From Hyphomicrobiales bacterium (GTDB taxonomy: Bacteria; Pseudomonadota; Alphaproteobacteria; Rhizobiales; Beijerinckiaceae): DNA of 64,000 nt. The stretch spans positions 1 through 64,000 of the forward strand of contig RXIY01000018.1 in the NCBI GenBank assembly GCA_003963405.1, given 5' to 3'. Both the position numbers and the translations under genes were made by a program. A model generated the notes under the pieces. The model saw only the letters and a program-made list of their open reading frames with translations. It was not told the origin of the DNA and searched no databases. Below are positions 38,545 through 47,400 of the stretch, one piece after another (position 1 is the stretch's first letter; each line of letters opens with the position of its first letter).

Positions 38545-39264
38545 CTATGCCGGCAGCATGATCACCTTCGTCTTGACCGGCGTTCGCGAGTAGAGGTCGA
38601 TCATGTCCTGGCTGAGCAGGCCGGTGCAGCCGCTCGTGATGCCGCTCCCGATGGTCTCGGGATCGCTGGTGCTGTAGATCGTATAGACCGTGTAGACGCC
38701 GTTCTTGTAGAGATAGAGCGTGCGCGCGCCGAGCGGATTTTCGAGCCCTCCTGGCATGCCGCTGGCGTATTTGCGCGCCTCGGGCTGGCGCTGGATCATC
38801 TCCTTGGGGGGCGTCCAGGTCGGCCATTCGGCCTTGCGTCCGACATAAACCTCGCCGCTCCACAGGAACCCTGGCCGGCTGACATTCGCGCCATAGCGGG
38901 TGGCGTATCCATCGCCCTCGATGCGGTAGACGAAGTAATTGCCGGGATCGACGATGATCGTGCCGGTCGCCTCCTTGGTGTCGTATCGCACCGTCCGGCG
39001 AAAAAATTTCGGATCGAGCTTGCCGATATCTACCGCCGGAATCGGGAATTTCTCGCTGGGCACGGCTGCGTAAAACTTCGCCGCCTCGGCGCGGCCCATG
39101 TCGTCAGACGTCACGCAACCGCCGAGTCCCAGCGCGCCGAGACTGGCGGCGGAGCCGGACAAAAACGACCGGCGATTGAGACACCCCGAACGGAGCCCTG
39201 GCAGAGCTCCCTCGCTTCTTTCGCCGGCATGGGCAATCCCATTGTCCATGATCAAATTTCTCAT
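38545..39264 (-). CDS. L,D-transpeptidase-like lipoprotein (YkuD fold) with altered catalytic histidine site
   Basis: A protein of about 239 residues with a twin-arginine leader RRSFLSGSAASLGALGLGGC ending in a lipobox (LGGC), so a Tat-exported lipoprotein. A YkuD domain follows: GNYFVYRIEGDGYATRYGA, then LGARTLYLYKNGVYTVYTIY, and a cysteine motif ITSGCTGLLSQD near residue 210. Canonical enzymes have HGT in the strand before the cysteine and SxGCIR. Here IYSTSDP replaces IHGTxxP, and T replaces I after the cysteine. Cross-linking activity is therefore uncertain. Start choice is uncertain: ATG 39264 or 39249, or TTG 39300. It is convergent with pssA. Confidence 0.78.
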   Translation of the reverse strand: MRNLIMDNGIAHAGERSEGALPGLRSGCLNRRSFLSGSAASLGALGLGGCVTSDDMGRAEAAKFYAAVPSEKFPIPAVDIGKLDPKFFRRTVRYDTKEATGTIIVDPGNYFVYRIEGDGYATRYGANVSRPGFLWSGEVYVGRKAEWPTWTPPKEMIQRQPEARKYASGMPGGLENPLGARTLYLYKNGVYTVYTIYSTSDPETIGSGITSGCTGLLSQDMIDLYSRTPVKTKVIMLPA

Positions 39265-39682
39265 TTTGCTGTCGCGCGGCCAGACAAAAGTCTTGCGCAA
39301 ATCCGCTGAACCTCTCTGCTAAGCTAAGATTGCCGTCACGCGGCTTAATTGGCAAGTTCGGACCTTGGCGGCCCGCGTGCCTGCCATGCGCAGAAGACGG
39401 GGACATCCAAGCGGCCGCAGCCTCGCTGCGCGCCGATTTCGACAATAAAAACAGACATTGCTGGCCAGGCCGGCGTCTGGCTCAGTTGCCGGCCACTCTG
39501 ACGCCGAGAACCGACGGTATGCTTTCGGGAATGTAAACAAACGCCCGCTCGGACCGGCAATTCTGGCGATTCTGGCCGGCGACGCCCATGGAGAACGCGC
39601 GTCAGCGGCGCTCAGAATCGAATTTCGTCCACGAATACCCTCACGGCTTCGCGCCAGTCCGACGAATTGCCGCTCCCTCGCC
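39265..39682. other. 418-bp gap, no supported gene
   Basis: Only short overlapping frames without ribosome binding sites are seen. It holds the upstream region of the L,D-transpeptidase-like gene and the downstream region of the hydrolase lipoprotein gene. Composition is slightly more AT-rich around 39430-39545. No repeat or RNA was recognised. Confidence 0.5.
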
Positions 39683-40864
39683 TCACCGGCCCGCCACTGG
39701 CGGCAGGGGCGAACTCTCTACCTTCTGGCTTACGGCCGGCGGCGGCGTCTGCGGCGCGGTTGCGGCGCCCGCGTCGTCTCCGCGGAAATCCGGAATAGCC
39801 ATCTGGTCGGCGTCCTGCGCGCGCGGCGCGGCGATATGGGCGCCGATCTTGCGCACCACGTCCGGCGCTTCGGCGAAGGCGCCGTGGCCGATGAAGTCCG
39901 TCGAAAAGGACGAAATGTCGTGCACGGCGACGCCGAGCCGGTCGAGTTCGGCCTTGTCCTCGGGCTTTTCGGGGTCCATGGCGCCCAGCCTCGGCCGCGC
40001 GCCGGCAATGCGCGACGAGAGCGAAAGCGCGCGGTCGTTGCTTGCGACGAAAATCGAGACATGCCCCGGATCGATCCGCCCGAGCTGCTGCCGGAAAACA
40101 TTGAGGTCGATGTCCGGATTGGCGAGCATCACCTCGCCGAGGCGCCCATCGAGATCGGGGTGGCCCGAGATGGCCGCGTCGCGCAGCGTCTCCATCGTCA
40201 ACCAGGCGCCCATGGAGTGGGCGAGAATATGCACGCGCCCGAGACCCGGCGTTTTCGCGAGCGAGAGCAACGCTTTTTGAAGCGCATCGCGGGAAACGGT
40301 CGCCGCCTCCTTGTCGGATTCGTAATTGAAGAGCCCGCCGCGCGAATTCCAGGTGAACAGCACGGGCACCCCGGAGAAGCCGCCGTCGGCGACAATCTGG
40401 GCGAGGCGGAAACGCGCCTCGTCGAGGCTCGTATTGAAGCCGTGTACATAGAGGAGAACATCGCGGGAACTGCCGACGCGGCCGGACACATGGGTGGCGA
40501 GCTGGCTGTAGAATTCCTCTTCGTCCATGCCGCGCTTGGAGAGGACCGAGAAGTGCCGGTTCTTGTCCGGCGCGCCGAAGCTCGGTTTCTCGATGGCGCC
40601 GGCGCTATGATTCTGCGGCACGCCGATGGCGGTAAGGGAGAAATGCGCGCGGCCGTCGTCGGCGGCCCCGTCCCCGCGCCGCGTCGAGGCGACGAAGAGC
40701 GGCACGCGGCTCGGTTCGCCCTGCGGCCCCGAGACCAAAGACACGGCGTTGTTCATGTGTCCGTCGATTGCGCGCATGCTCTCCGAGGCGCAGCCCGCAA
40801 GCAGCGTTGCGGCGAGCACGGCGGTCGACGCCAGCGAAGCCCTGATCAGCGAAACCTTGCGCAA
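39683..40864 (-). CDS. alpha/beta-hydrolase lipoprotein (DUF900)
   Basis: A 393-residue exported protein. The signal peptide ends in the lipobox LLAGC (cysteine at residue 25), so it should be membrane anchored. The alpha/beta-hydrolase core includes VLLYVHGFNTSLDEARFRLA (oxyanion region, near residue 138), LAHSMGAWLTMETL (nucleophile elbow, near residue 216) and a C-terminal segment STDFIGHGAFAEAP that may supply the histidine. DUF900 proteins are thought to be esterases or lipases. The only in-frame start that keeps the signal peptide is a TTG at 40864. It is divergent from pqqB by about 240 bp. Confidence 0.82.
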   Translation of the reverse strand: MRKVSLIRASLASTAVLAATLLAGCASESMRAIDGHMNNAVSLVSGPQGEPSRVPLFVASTRRGDGAADDGRAHFSLTAIGVPQNHSAGAIEKPSFGAPDKNRHFSVLSKRGMDEEEFYSQLATHVSGRVGSSRDVLLYVHGFNTSLDEARFRLAQIVADGGFSGVPVLFTWNSRGGLFNYESDKEAATVSRDALQKALLSLAKTPGLGRVHILAHSMGAWLTMETLRDAAISGHPDLDGRLGEVMLANPDIDLNVFRQQLGRIDPGHVSIFVASNDRALSLSSRIAGARPRLGAMDPEKPEDKAELDRLGVAVHDISSFSTDFIGHGAFAEAPDVVRKIGAHIAAPRAQDADQMAIPDFRGDDAGAATAPQTPPPAVSQKVESSPLPPVAGR

Positions 40865-41106
40865 ATAACAGTTCCAGCGCGGCCGAGGAGTTTGGGGAGA
40901 AGGCGCTTCGGCCGGGACTCGTTCTTACGCGAGAAAGCGACGAAAGCGGGGCGCGCGGACCAGCCGACCAACAGGATTGTCGTCCGCCGAGGTTAACGAC
41001 AAGCAAATTTGCCGCACTTGCGCCGCCGCGCCGAGGGTGCATAGTGCGCGCCAAGAACCGAACAAAAACGGGGAGAAGGCGCTCGTCGCGAGCGGCCGGA
41101 AACGCG

Positions 41107-42036
41107 ATGCGGATCAGAATTTTGGGCTCGGGCGCCGGCGGCGGCTTCCCGCAGTGGAACTGCAATTGCGCCAATTGCCGCGCGGTGCGCGCCGGCGCGC
41201 CGGGCTTCAGCGCGCGCACCCAGTCGTCCCTCGCCGTGAGCGCGGACGGACGCAACTGGGTTTTGCTCAACGCCTCGCCCGATTTGCGCGAGCAGATCGC
41301 CGCCGCGCCCCAGCTCGCCCCCGCAGAGGGCGATCCGGTGCGCGCGAGCCCGATCAAGGCCGTCGCGCTGACCAATGGCGACGTGGACCATGTGGCGGGC
41401 CTGCTCAATCTGCGCGAGGCGCAGCCCTTCAACATCTATGCGGCCGGGCGCGTCCTGCAGGCGCTCGGCGCCAATCCGATCTTCACGATCCTGCAAACCC
41501 CGCTCGTGCCGCGCATCGAATTGCCGATGGACGAGACCATTCCTCTCAAGGGCGCGGGCGTCGATCTCGGTCTCGCCATCCGCGCTTTCCCCGTGCCGGG
41601 CAAGATCGCGCTCTATCTCGAAGACAGGAACGCGCCGAATTTCGGCACAAGCGCCGGCGACACGCTCGGACTCGAGATCATCGAGACGAAGACGGGCAAA
41701 TCATTCTTCTATGTCCCCGGCTGCGCGAAAGTGGATGCGCCTCTCGCGGCGCGTCTGAAAAACGCGGCCCTCGTCTTTTTCGACGGCACGCTCTTCCACG
41801 AGAACGAGATGATCGAGCAGGGCCTCATGGGCAAGACCGGCTCGCGCATGGGTCACATCAACATGAGCGGCGAGGACGGCTCCATGGCGGCTTTCGCGCC
41901 GCTCAACGTCGCGCGCAAGATCTACGTGCACATCAACAATTCAAATCCGGTCCTCGACGCTGCCTCGAGCCAGACTGCGGCCGTGCGCGCCGCGGGCTGG
42001 GAGATCGGCGCGGACGGCATGGAGGTGACGCTATGA
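41107..42036 (+). CDS. pqqB: PQQ biosynthesis protein PqqB
   Basis: A 309-residue metallo-beta-lactamase-fold protein. The amino end MRIRILGSGAGGGFPQWNCN carries the GGGFPQWNCNCANC cysteine cluster that binds zinc, and LTNGDVDHVAGLLNLR near residue 94 matches the metal-site loop. PqqB hydroxylates the excised Glu-Tyr intermediate during synthesis of pyrroloquinoline quinone, cofactor of methanol and other periplasmic dehydrogenases. The ATG at 41107 fits homologues. Its stop overlaps pqqC (ATGA). No pqqA reading frame is visible in the 240 bp upstream. Confidence 0.95.
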   Translation: MRIRILGSGAGGGFPQWNCNCANCRAVRAGAPGFSARTQSSLAVSADGRNWVLLNASPDLREQIAAAPQLAPAEGDPVRASPIKAVALTNGDVDHVAGLLNLREAQPFNIYAAGRVLQALGANPIFTILQTPLVPRIELPMDETIPLKGAGVDLGLAIRAFPVPGKIALYLEDRNAPNFGTSAGDTLGLEIIETKTGKSFFYVPGCAKVDAPLAARLKNAALVFFDGTLFHENEMIEQGLMGKTGSRMGHINMSGEDGSMAAFAPLNVARKIYVHINNSNPVLDAASSQTAAVRAAGWEIGADGMEVTL

Positions 42037-42788
42037 ATCAGATCGTGACCGACTGGCGCGACGCCGCGCCGCTGTCCAGGGCCGATTTCGAAGCGGCGAT
42101 CCGCAACGTCGGCGCCGAGCGCTATCACGACAAGCACGTCTTCCATAAGCTTCTGCATGGCGGCAAGCTGCAAAAGCATCAGGTCGCCGCCTGGGCGCTC
42201 AATCGCTATTGCTATCAGGAGGCCGTGCCGCGCAAGGACGCCGCCTTCATGAGTCGGGTGCACGACCGCGAACTGCGCCGCGAATGGATTCATCGCATCC
42301 ACGATCACGATGGCCTCGGCGAGGAGGCGGGCGGGATCGAGCGCTGGCTCGTATTGACCGACGCGCTGGGCTTCCCCCGCGACTATGTCGCCTCGCGCCG
42401 CGGCGCCCTGCCCGCGACCAAATTCGCCGTGGAGGCCTATGTGCGCTTCGTCGTCGAGGAGCCGCTCGTCGTGGCGGTGGCGTCGTCGCTCACCGAGCTC
42501 TTCGCGCCGTCCATCCATCGCGAGCGCATCGTCGGCATGCTCGAGAGCTACGACTTCGTCGACGACCATGTGATGGCCTATTTCAAGCGCCGCCTCAGCC
42601 AGGCGCCGCGCGATTCGGAATTCGCGCTCAACTATGTCCTCGACAACGCCAAGACGCGCGAGGAGCAGGAGGCCTGCGTCGGCGCGGTGCGCTTCAAATG
42701 CGATGTCCTCTGGGCGCAGCTCGACGCCTTGCATCACGCCTATGTCACGCCGGGACTCATCCCGCCCGGCGCCTGGCGACCGGAGTAG
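42033..42788 (+). CDS. pqqC: pyrroloquinoline-quinone synthase PqqC
   Basis: A 251-residue all-helical cofactor-less oxidase performing the last step, ring closure and eight-electron oxidation to PQQ. Conserved segments include YHDKHVFHKLLHGGKL near residue 31, LNRYCYQEAVPRKDAAFM near residue 58, and YDFVDDHVMAYFKRRL near 173. It is a stand-alone PqqC, not fused to PqqD as in Methylobacterium. Four-base overlap with pqqB; the fused pqqDE gene follows 65 bp later. Confidence 0.96.
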   Translation: MNQIVTDWRDAAPLSRADFEAAIRNVGAERYHDKHVFHKLLHGGKLQKHQVAAWALNRYCYQEAVPRKDAAFMSRVHDRELRREWIHRIHDHDGLGEEAGGIERWLVLTDALGFPRDYVASRRGALPATKFAVEAYVRFVVEEPLVVAVASSLTELFAPSIHRERIVGMLESYDFVDDHVMAYFKRRLSQAPRDSEFALNYVLDNAKTREEQEACVGAVRFKCDVLWAQLDALHHAYVTPGLIPPGAWRPE

Positions 42789-42853
42789 CCGCCTCCAGTG
42801 CGAGGCGCGAAGCGACGGCCGAAAGGATTGCGTTGCAGACCAAGCGGCAGGAA

Positions 42854-44311
42854 ATGACCACACGCTTCATCATCGGCCCGGACTCCCGCCCCGGCTTCAC
42901 GCGCTATTCCCGCCTGCACGAGGATCGCGCGCGGGGCCGAACCGTCATTCTCGCCCCTGAACGCGCCTATGAGCTCGACGCCATCGGCCTGATCGTGCTG
43001 TCCGCCATCGACGGCAAAACGCGCATCGCCGACCTTTGCGCGTGGCTCGCGGAGCAATACAAGGCGCCGCTGGAAATCATCACGCGCGACGTCATCAACC
43101 TTCTGCAGGGCCTTGCCGACAAGCGTCTGCTGCGGGACGGCGTCGATCCCTTCACGGCGCCGAAGCTCTCCGCCTTCGCCTCGTCGATCCAGCCCTTCGC
43201 GGGTGGACCGGCCGGGCTCCTCGCGGAGCTCACGCATCGCTGCCCGCTGCAATGTCCCTATTGCTCCAATCCGCTGGAGCTGGAGAAATCCAACGTCGAA
43301 ATGACTGCCGACGAATGGGGCGAGACCTTCCGTCAGGCGGCGTCGATCGGCGCTTTGCAATTGCATCTCTCCGGCGGCGAGCCGACGGCGCGGCGCGATC
43401 TCGAGGAGATCCTCGCCGCCGCCGTCGAGGCCGGCCTCTACACCAATCTCGTCACCTCGGCCGTGCTGCTGACCCGCGAGCGGCTCGAGCGTCTCGCCGA
43501 GATCGGGCTCGATCACGTGCAGGTGTCAATTCAGGACATCGTCCCCGAGAGCGCCGACCGCATTTCGGCCTATGAGGGCGGCGTGCCCACAAAGCGCGAC
43601 GTGGCGCGCTGGACCCGCGAACTCGGCATGGGGCTCACGATCAACGCGCCCATGCACCGGCAGAACATCGCTCATCTGCCGCAGATCATCGATTTCGCGG
43701 TGGAGGTCGACGCCCAGCGCATCGAGATCGCCCATATTCAGTATTACGCTTGGGCGCAGATCAATCGCGCGGCGCTGATCCCGACGCGCGAGACCTTCAT
43801 GGAGACGGTCGACGTCGTCGAGGCGGCGAAGAAGCGGCTGCTCGGCGTGCTGAATTTCGACTTCGTCATCCACGACCATTACGCGACGCGACCCAAGCAG
43901 TGCACGGGCGGCTGGGGCCGCTCGATCATGGCGGTGACGCCCTCGGGCAAAGCCCTGCCCTGCCACGCGGCGCAGACGCTGCCGAACCTGACCTTCGACG
44001 ACGTGCGGACGCGGCCGCTCGGCGATATCTGGCGCAACGGCTCGGCCTTCAACGCCTATCGCGGCACGGACTGGATGAAGGAGCCCTGCCGCTCCTGCGA
44101 CCGCAAGGAAATCGATTACGGCGGCTGCCGCTGTCAGGCCTTCGCGGTGACGGGCGACGCCGAGGCGACCGACCCCGCCTGCCATCTCTCCCCCGACCAC
44201 GCCCGTTTCGCGGCCTACGCCGAGACGGAGTCGCAGGCGCCAGCGCCGGAATTCATCTACCGGCGTTACGGCGGCGCGCCGCAAAGCGCCGCGGAGAAAG
44301 AGCCGGCCTGA
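42854..44311 (+). CDS. pqqDE: PqqD-PqqE fusion (peptide chaperone plus radical SAM enzyme)
   Basis: A 485-residue fusion. Residues ~1-95 are the PqqD chaperone (RPGFTRYSRLHEDRARGRTV..., YELDAIGLIVLSAIDGK) that holds the PqqA precursor. Residues ~110-485 are the radical SAM enzyme PqqE: the CxxxCxxC cluster is in THRCPLQCPYCSNP near residue 129, LHLSGGEP is the GGEP motif, and a SPASM region with TGGWGRSIM, LPCHAAQ, CRSCDRKEIDYGGCRCQAF and CHLSPDH binds the auxiliary clusters. PqqE joins the Glu and Tyr side chains of PqqA. The fusion fixes the partner stoichiometry. Confidence 0.95.
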   Translation: MTTRFIIGPDSRPGFTRYSRLHEDRARGRTVILAPERAYELDAIGLIVLSAIDGKTRIADLCAWLAEQYKAPLEIITRDVINLLQGLADKRLLRDGVDPFTAPKLSAFASSIQPFAGGPAGLLAELTHRCPLQCPYCSNPLELEKSNVEMTADEWGETFRQAASIGALQLHLSGGEPTARRDLEEILAAAVEAGLYTNLVTSAVLLTRERLERLAEIGLDHVQVSIQDIVPESADRISAYEGGVPTKRDVARWTRELGMGLTINAPMHRQNIAHLPQIIDFAVEVDAQRIEIAHIQYYAWAQINRAALIPTRETFMETVDVVEAAKKRLLGVLNFDFVIHDHYATRPKQCTGGWGRSIMAVTPSGKALPCHAAQTLPNLTFDDVRTRPLGDIWRNGSAFNAYRGTDWMKEPCRSCDRKEIDYGGCRCQAFAVTGDAEATDPACHLSPDHARFAAYAETESQAPAPEFIYRRYGGAPQSAAEKEPA

Positions 44312-44320
44312 CGGCTCGAC

Positions 44321-44393
44321 GCCCGCGACAGGCGCGGGCAGGACGGCTGTGTTTGCGCCTTTCGGCGCGTCATGGCCGGGCTGGACCCGGCCA
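44321..44393. terminator. series of three hairpins between convergent pqqDE and the GH94 gene
   Basis: GCCCGCG (44321-44327) with CGCGGGC (44333-44339), GCGCC-TTTC-GGCGC (about 44357-44370), and GGCCGGG (44375-44381) with CCCGGCC (44387-44393). The last resembles a palindrome (ggccgggctt...cccggcc type) dispersed in many alphaproteobacterial genomes. Together they probably separate the two convergent transcripts. Confidence 0.5.
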
Positions 44394-44446
44394 CCCATCT
44401 CCATCGCCGCATGTGACTGTAAACACGCCGTTCGCGTCTGTTCCCC

Positions 44447-47400
44447 TCAGGTTCTCTTCCTGTTCTGGGCCGTGAAGCTCTTGCCACGGTAAGTCACGCA
44501 TTCGAGCCGCAGGTCGCCCTTGGGATCGAAAGCGTCGGGACGCGGCTTGAGTTCGCCGTTCTCGAATTCGAGACCGAGCATGGCGTAGGCGGCCGAGAGC
44601 ATGCGCGCGGCGGCGCCCGTGTACCAGTCCCAGCCGCCCCGGCCCTCATAGCCTTCGCCTTCGTAAACGTCGGCGGGCTGCTGGTGCGGCGGCAGGCCGT
44701 AGATGTCCGCCTCCGCGGGCGTTCTGAGCTTCGAGATCGGCGAAATGGCGATCCAGACCTCGAAGGCCTCCCGGAAGAGGTCTGCGGCGGCTCGATCGTC
44801 GCCTTCGGCCTGCGCCTGCGCGCCGAGTTTCGCCAACGCGTCCACGAACCAGGACACGCCGTGCGAATATTGCCCGCCATTCTCGCGCACGCCCGGCGGA
44901 TATTCGGCGCTGCGGCCGGGATAGGGGTCGGAATGCTCGTTGAAGGGGGGCGTGACCAGCAGAACCCGGTTGGGGCGGCCGAGCAGGTCCAGGGCCTTTT
45001 CGATCGCCTCGCGGCCCCGCGCCGGGTCCACCGCATTGGAGAGCGTCGGCCAATGCGCGGTCATGGCGCTCATCGGCGCCAGCTCGCGGCCGTCGTCGGC
45101 AAAGTCGCGCACATAGCGATCTCCGCGCCAGCATTTGGCGAGCGCCGCGCGCAACTCGGCCGCCCGCTCGCGATAGCGGTCGGCGCGCGCCTTGTCGCCC
45201 TTCGCCTCGAAGATCGGCGCGATGTCAACGAGGATTCCGTGCAGGAAGAAGCCGAGCCACACGCTTTCGCCGCGCCCCTCGACGCCGACGAGATGCATGC
45301 CGTCGTCCCAGTCGCCGGAGCCGACGAGCGGCAGCCCATGCGCGCCGAAGCGGTCGAGCGAGAAATCGATGGCGCGGGCGCAATGACCGAGCAGCGTATC
45401 CTTGTCGCGCGATTTGAGCGGCACGGTCACGTCGCCCTCCTGATCCTTCGGAACCGGATTGGCTTCGAGGAAGGTTTCGACCGAGTCGAGAATGCCGGCG
45501 TCGCCCGTCCCCTTCACGTAGCGGATCGTCACATAGGGCAGCCAGAGGTGCGGATCGGAGGAATGGGTCCGGTCCGCGAGACCCGTCCCGCCACTCGCCG
45601 AGCGGTGCCACCATTTGGCGGCGTCACCCTCGAGATATTGATGCCGCGCATGGAGCAGGATCTGCGCGCGGGCGCGTTCCGGCGCCAGATGAATGAGCGG
45701 GATCACGTCCTGAAGCTGGTCGCGATAGCCCGTGGCGCCGGAGCGCTGCGCCGGGCCGGTGCGGCCCCAAAGGCGCGAGGCCAGCAATTGATACGGCAGC
45801 CAGTCGTTGACCAGACGATCGACGTCCGGCCGGTTGGTCCGGATGCGCAGCACCGAGAGCTGCTCGTTCCAGGCCTCGACGCTCGCCTCGAGCTGGCGCC
45901 GCGCATAAGCGGGGTCGCGCGCCATTTTGGCGAGGCGCTTCGCCTCCTCCATCGTGGTCGTCTGGCCGAGCGCGACGACCACCACCGCCTCCTCGCCCGC
46001 CGGCACGTCGATCGAGCCGCAGAAGGCCGCGACCTTCCGCTGATGCTCAGGCGCCCCGGCGTCGGGATGGCCGTGCTCGACCATATAAGGCAGATAGGGA
46101 TTGCGGCTCTCGTGGCCGAGGAACCGGCGCCGCGAGGTCTCCGCGAACTCCGCATGGATCGAGGTCGTCACGAAGGCCCAGCCGTTGACGAAATTGTTGC
46201 GAGGATTGCGGAAGTAGATCGACTGCAAATCGTCGTCGATAACCGACTGTATGTCGCCCAGGCTCTCCGTCGGCGTCTCGGCGAGCACGACCTCCATCGC
46301 CGGCACGATCTGCAACAGACGCTCGTGCACGGTCTTGTTGCGAATTTTGAGCAGGCGGAACTCGATCGGCTCCGTCGGGCTGACGAAGACCGTCATCTCC
46401 AGTTCGAGGTGATCGCGCTCGGCCCGGAAGATCGCCGAGCCCGGCGCATAGGTCACGTCGTAGCGCGCGTCCCGACGGCGCAGCGGCACGAAGGTCGGGC
46501 TGTGGGCGTCGGTGCGGGCGAGATCATAGACGTAGATCATCTGCCCGGCCGGCGCCATGCGGCCTTCCCCCAGCCGGAAGGGCGTGAAGCTGTTCAGCCG
46601 CGAATTGACGGAGAAAGAGAAAATATCGCCGTCATTGGTGAGAACGCAGCCGTGGCCCAACTCATTGGCGATCACATGGGCGAAAGGCCGCGGCGTGCCC
46701 GGCGCGAGCGTCAGGCTGCGGCCGTCGGGCGAGAAGGCGTAGCGATGCTCCTTCGGCGTGGGCGGCATGACGAGCGCGCGGCGTCGTGACAGGGCGCGGT
46801 CGAGGAGTTCCGGCGCGACCGGCGGAATGCCGAGGTGGCGCGCGACCGAGTCGGTGGCGCGCCCCATGTCGCGCGCCCAGCCGTCGATGATGATGAGCTC
46901 CGCGCTGCCGTCCGGCGGCAATTCGACCTCGACGCGCAGGCTCGCGCAGGGTTGGAAGCCGTAGAGAAGCCCTTCGTCGTCCGGGCTGCGCGGCGGTTCG
47001 CCCAGGCCGTTGAGACTGTCCGGCGCATTGGTCGGCCCCATCCCGTAGAAGCGCGACTTCACGTCCTCATAGCCGACGATCGTCATTTTGGTGTCGGCGC
47101 CGGCGCCGATGGCGTGAAAGCCGACCTCGGGCGAGAGCCGCCGGTCGATGGACCGGCGCGCGCCGCCCTTGAGCAGGCGGTTCTGGGCGAAGATGGCGTT
47201 GAGCGACTTCACATACCAGGTGCCGACGTGGATCGCATTGTAGGGCGGATCGCGCAGCTCGACGCTGGTTTCGTTGAGCACCCACTCGCGCAGCGAGGCG
47301 AGGGTGAGCTTGCGGGCGCGGGGCTCCAGATTGACGATCCGCAGATGCTTGATCTCCACCGCCTCGTCCGGCGCGAGGGAGATGCGCGACTCCACGGCGA

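Noticed and set aside
39319-39560. small frames between the L,D-transpeptidase-like and hydrolase genes
   Set aside because: Several overlapping frames in all phases, none with a ribosome binding site or plausible protein composition.
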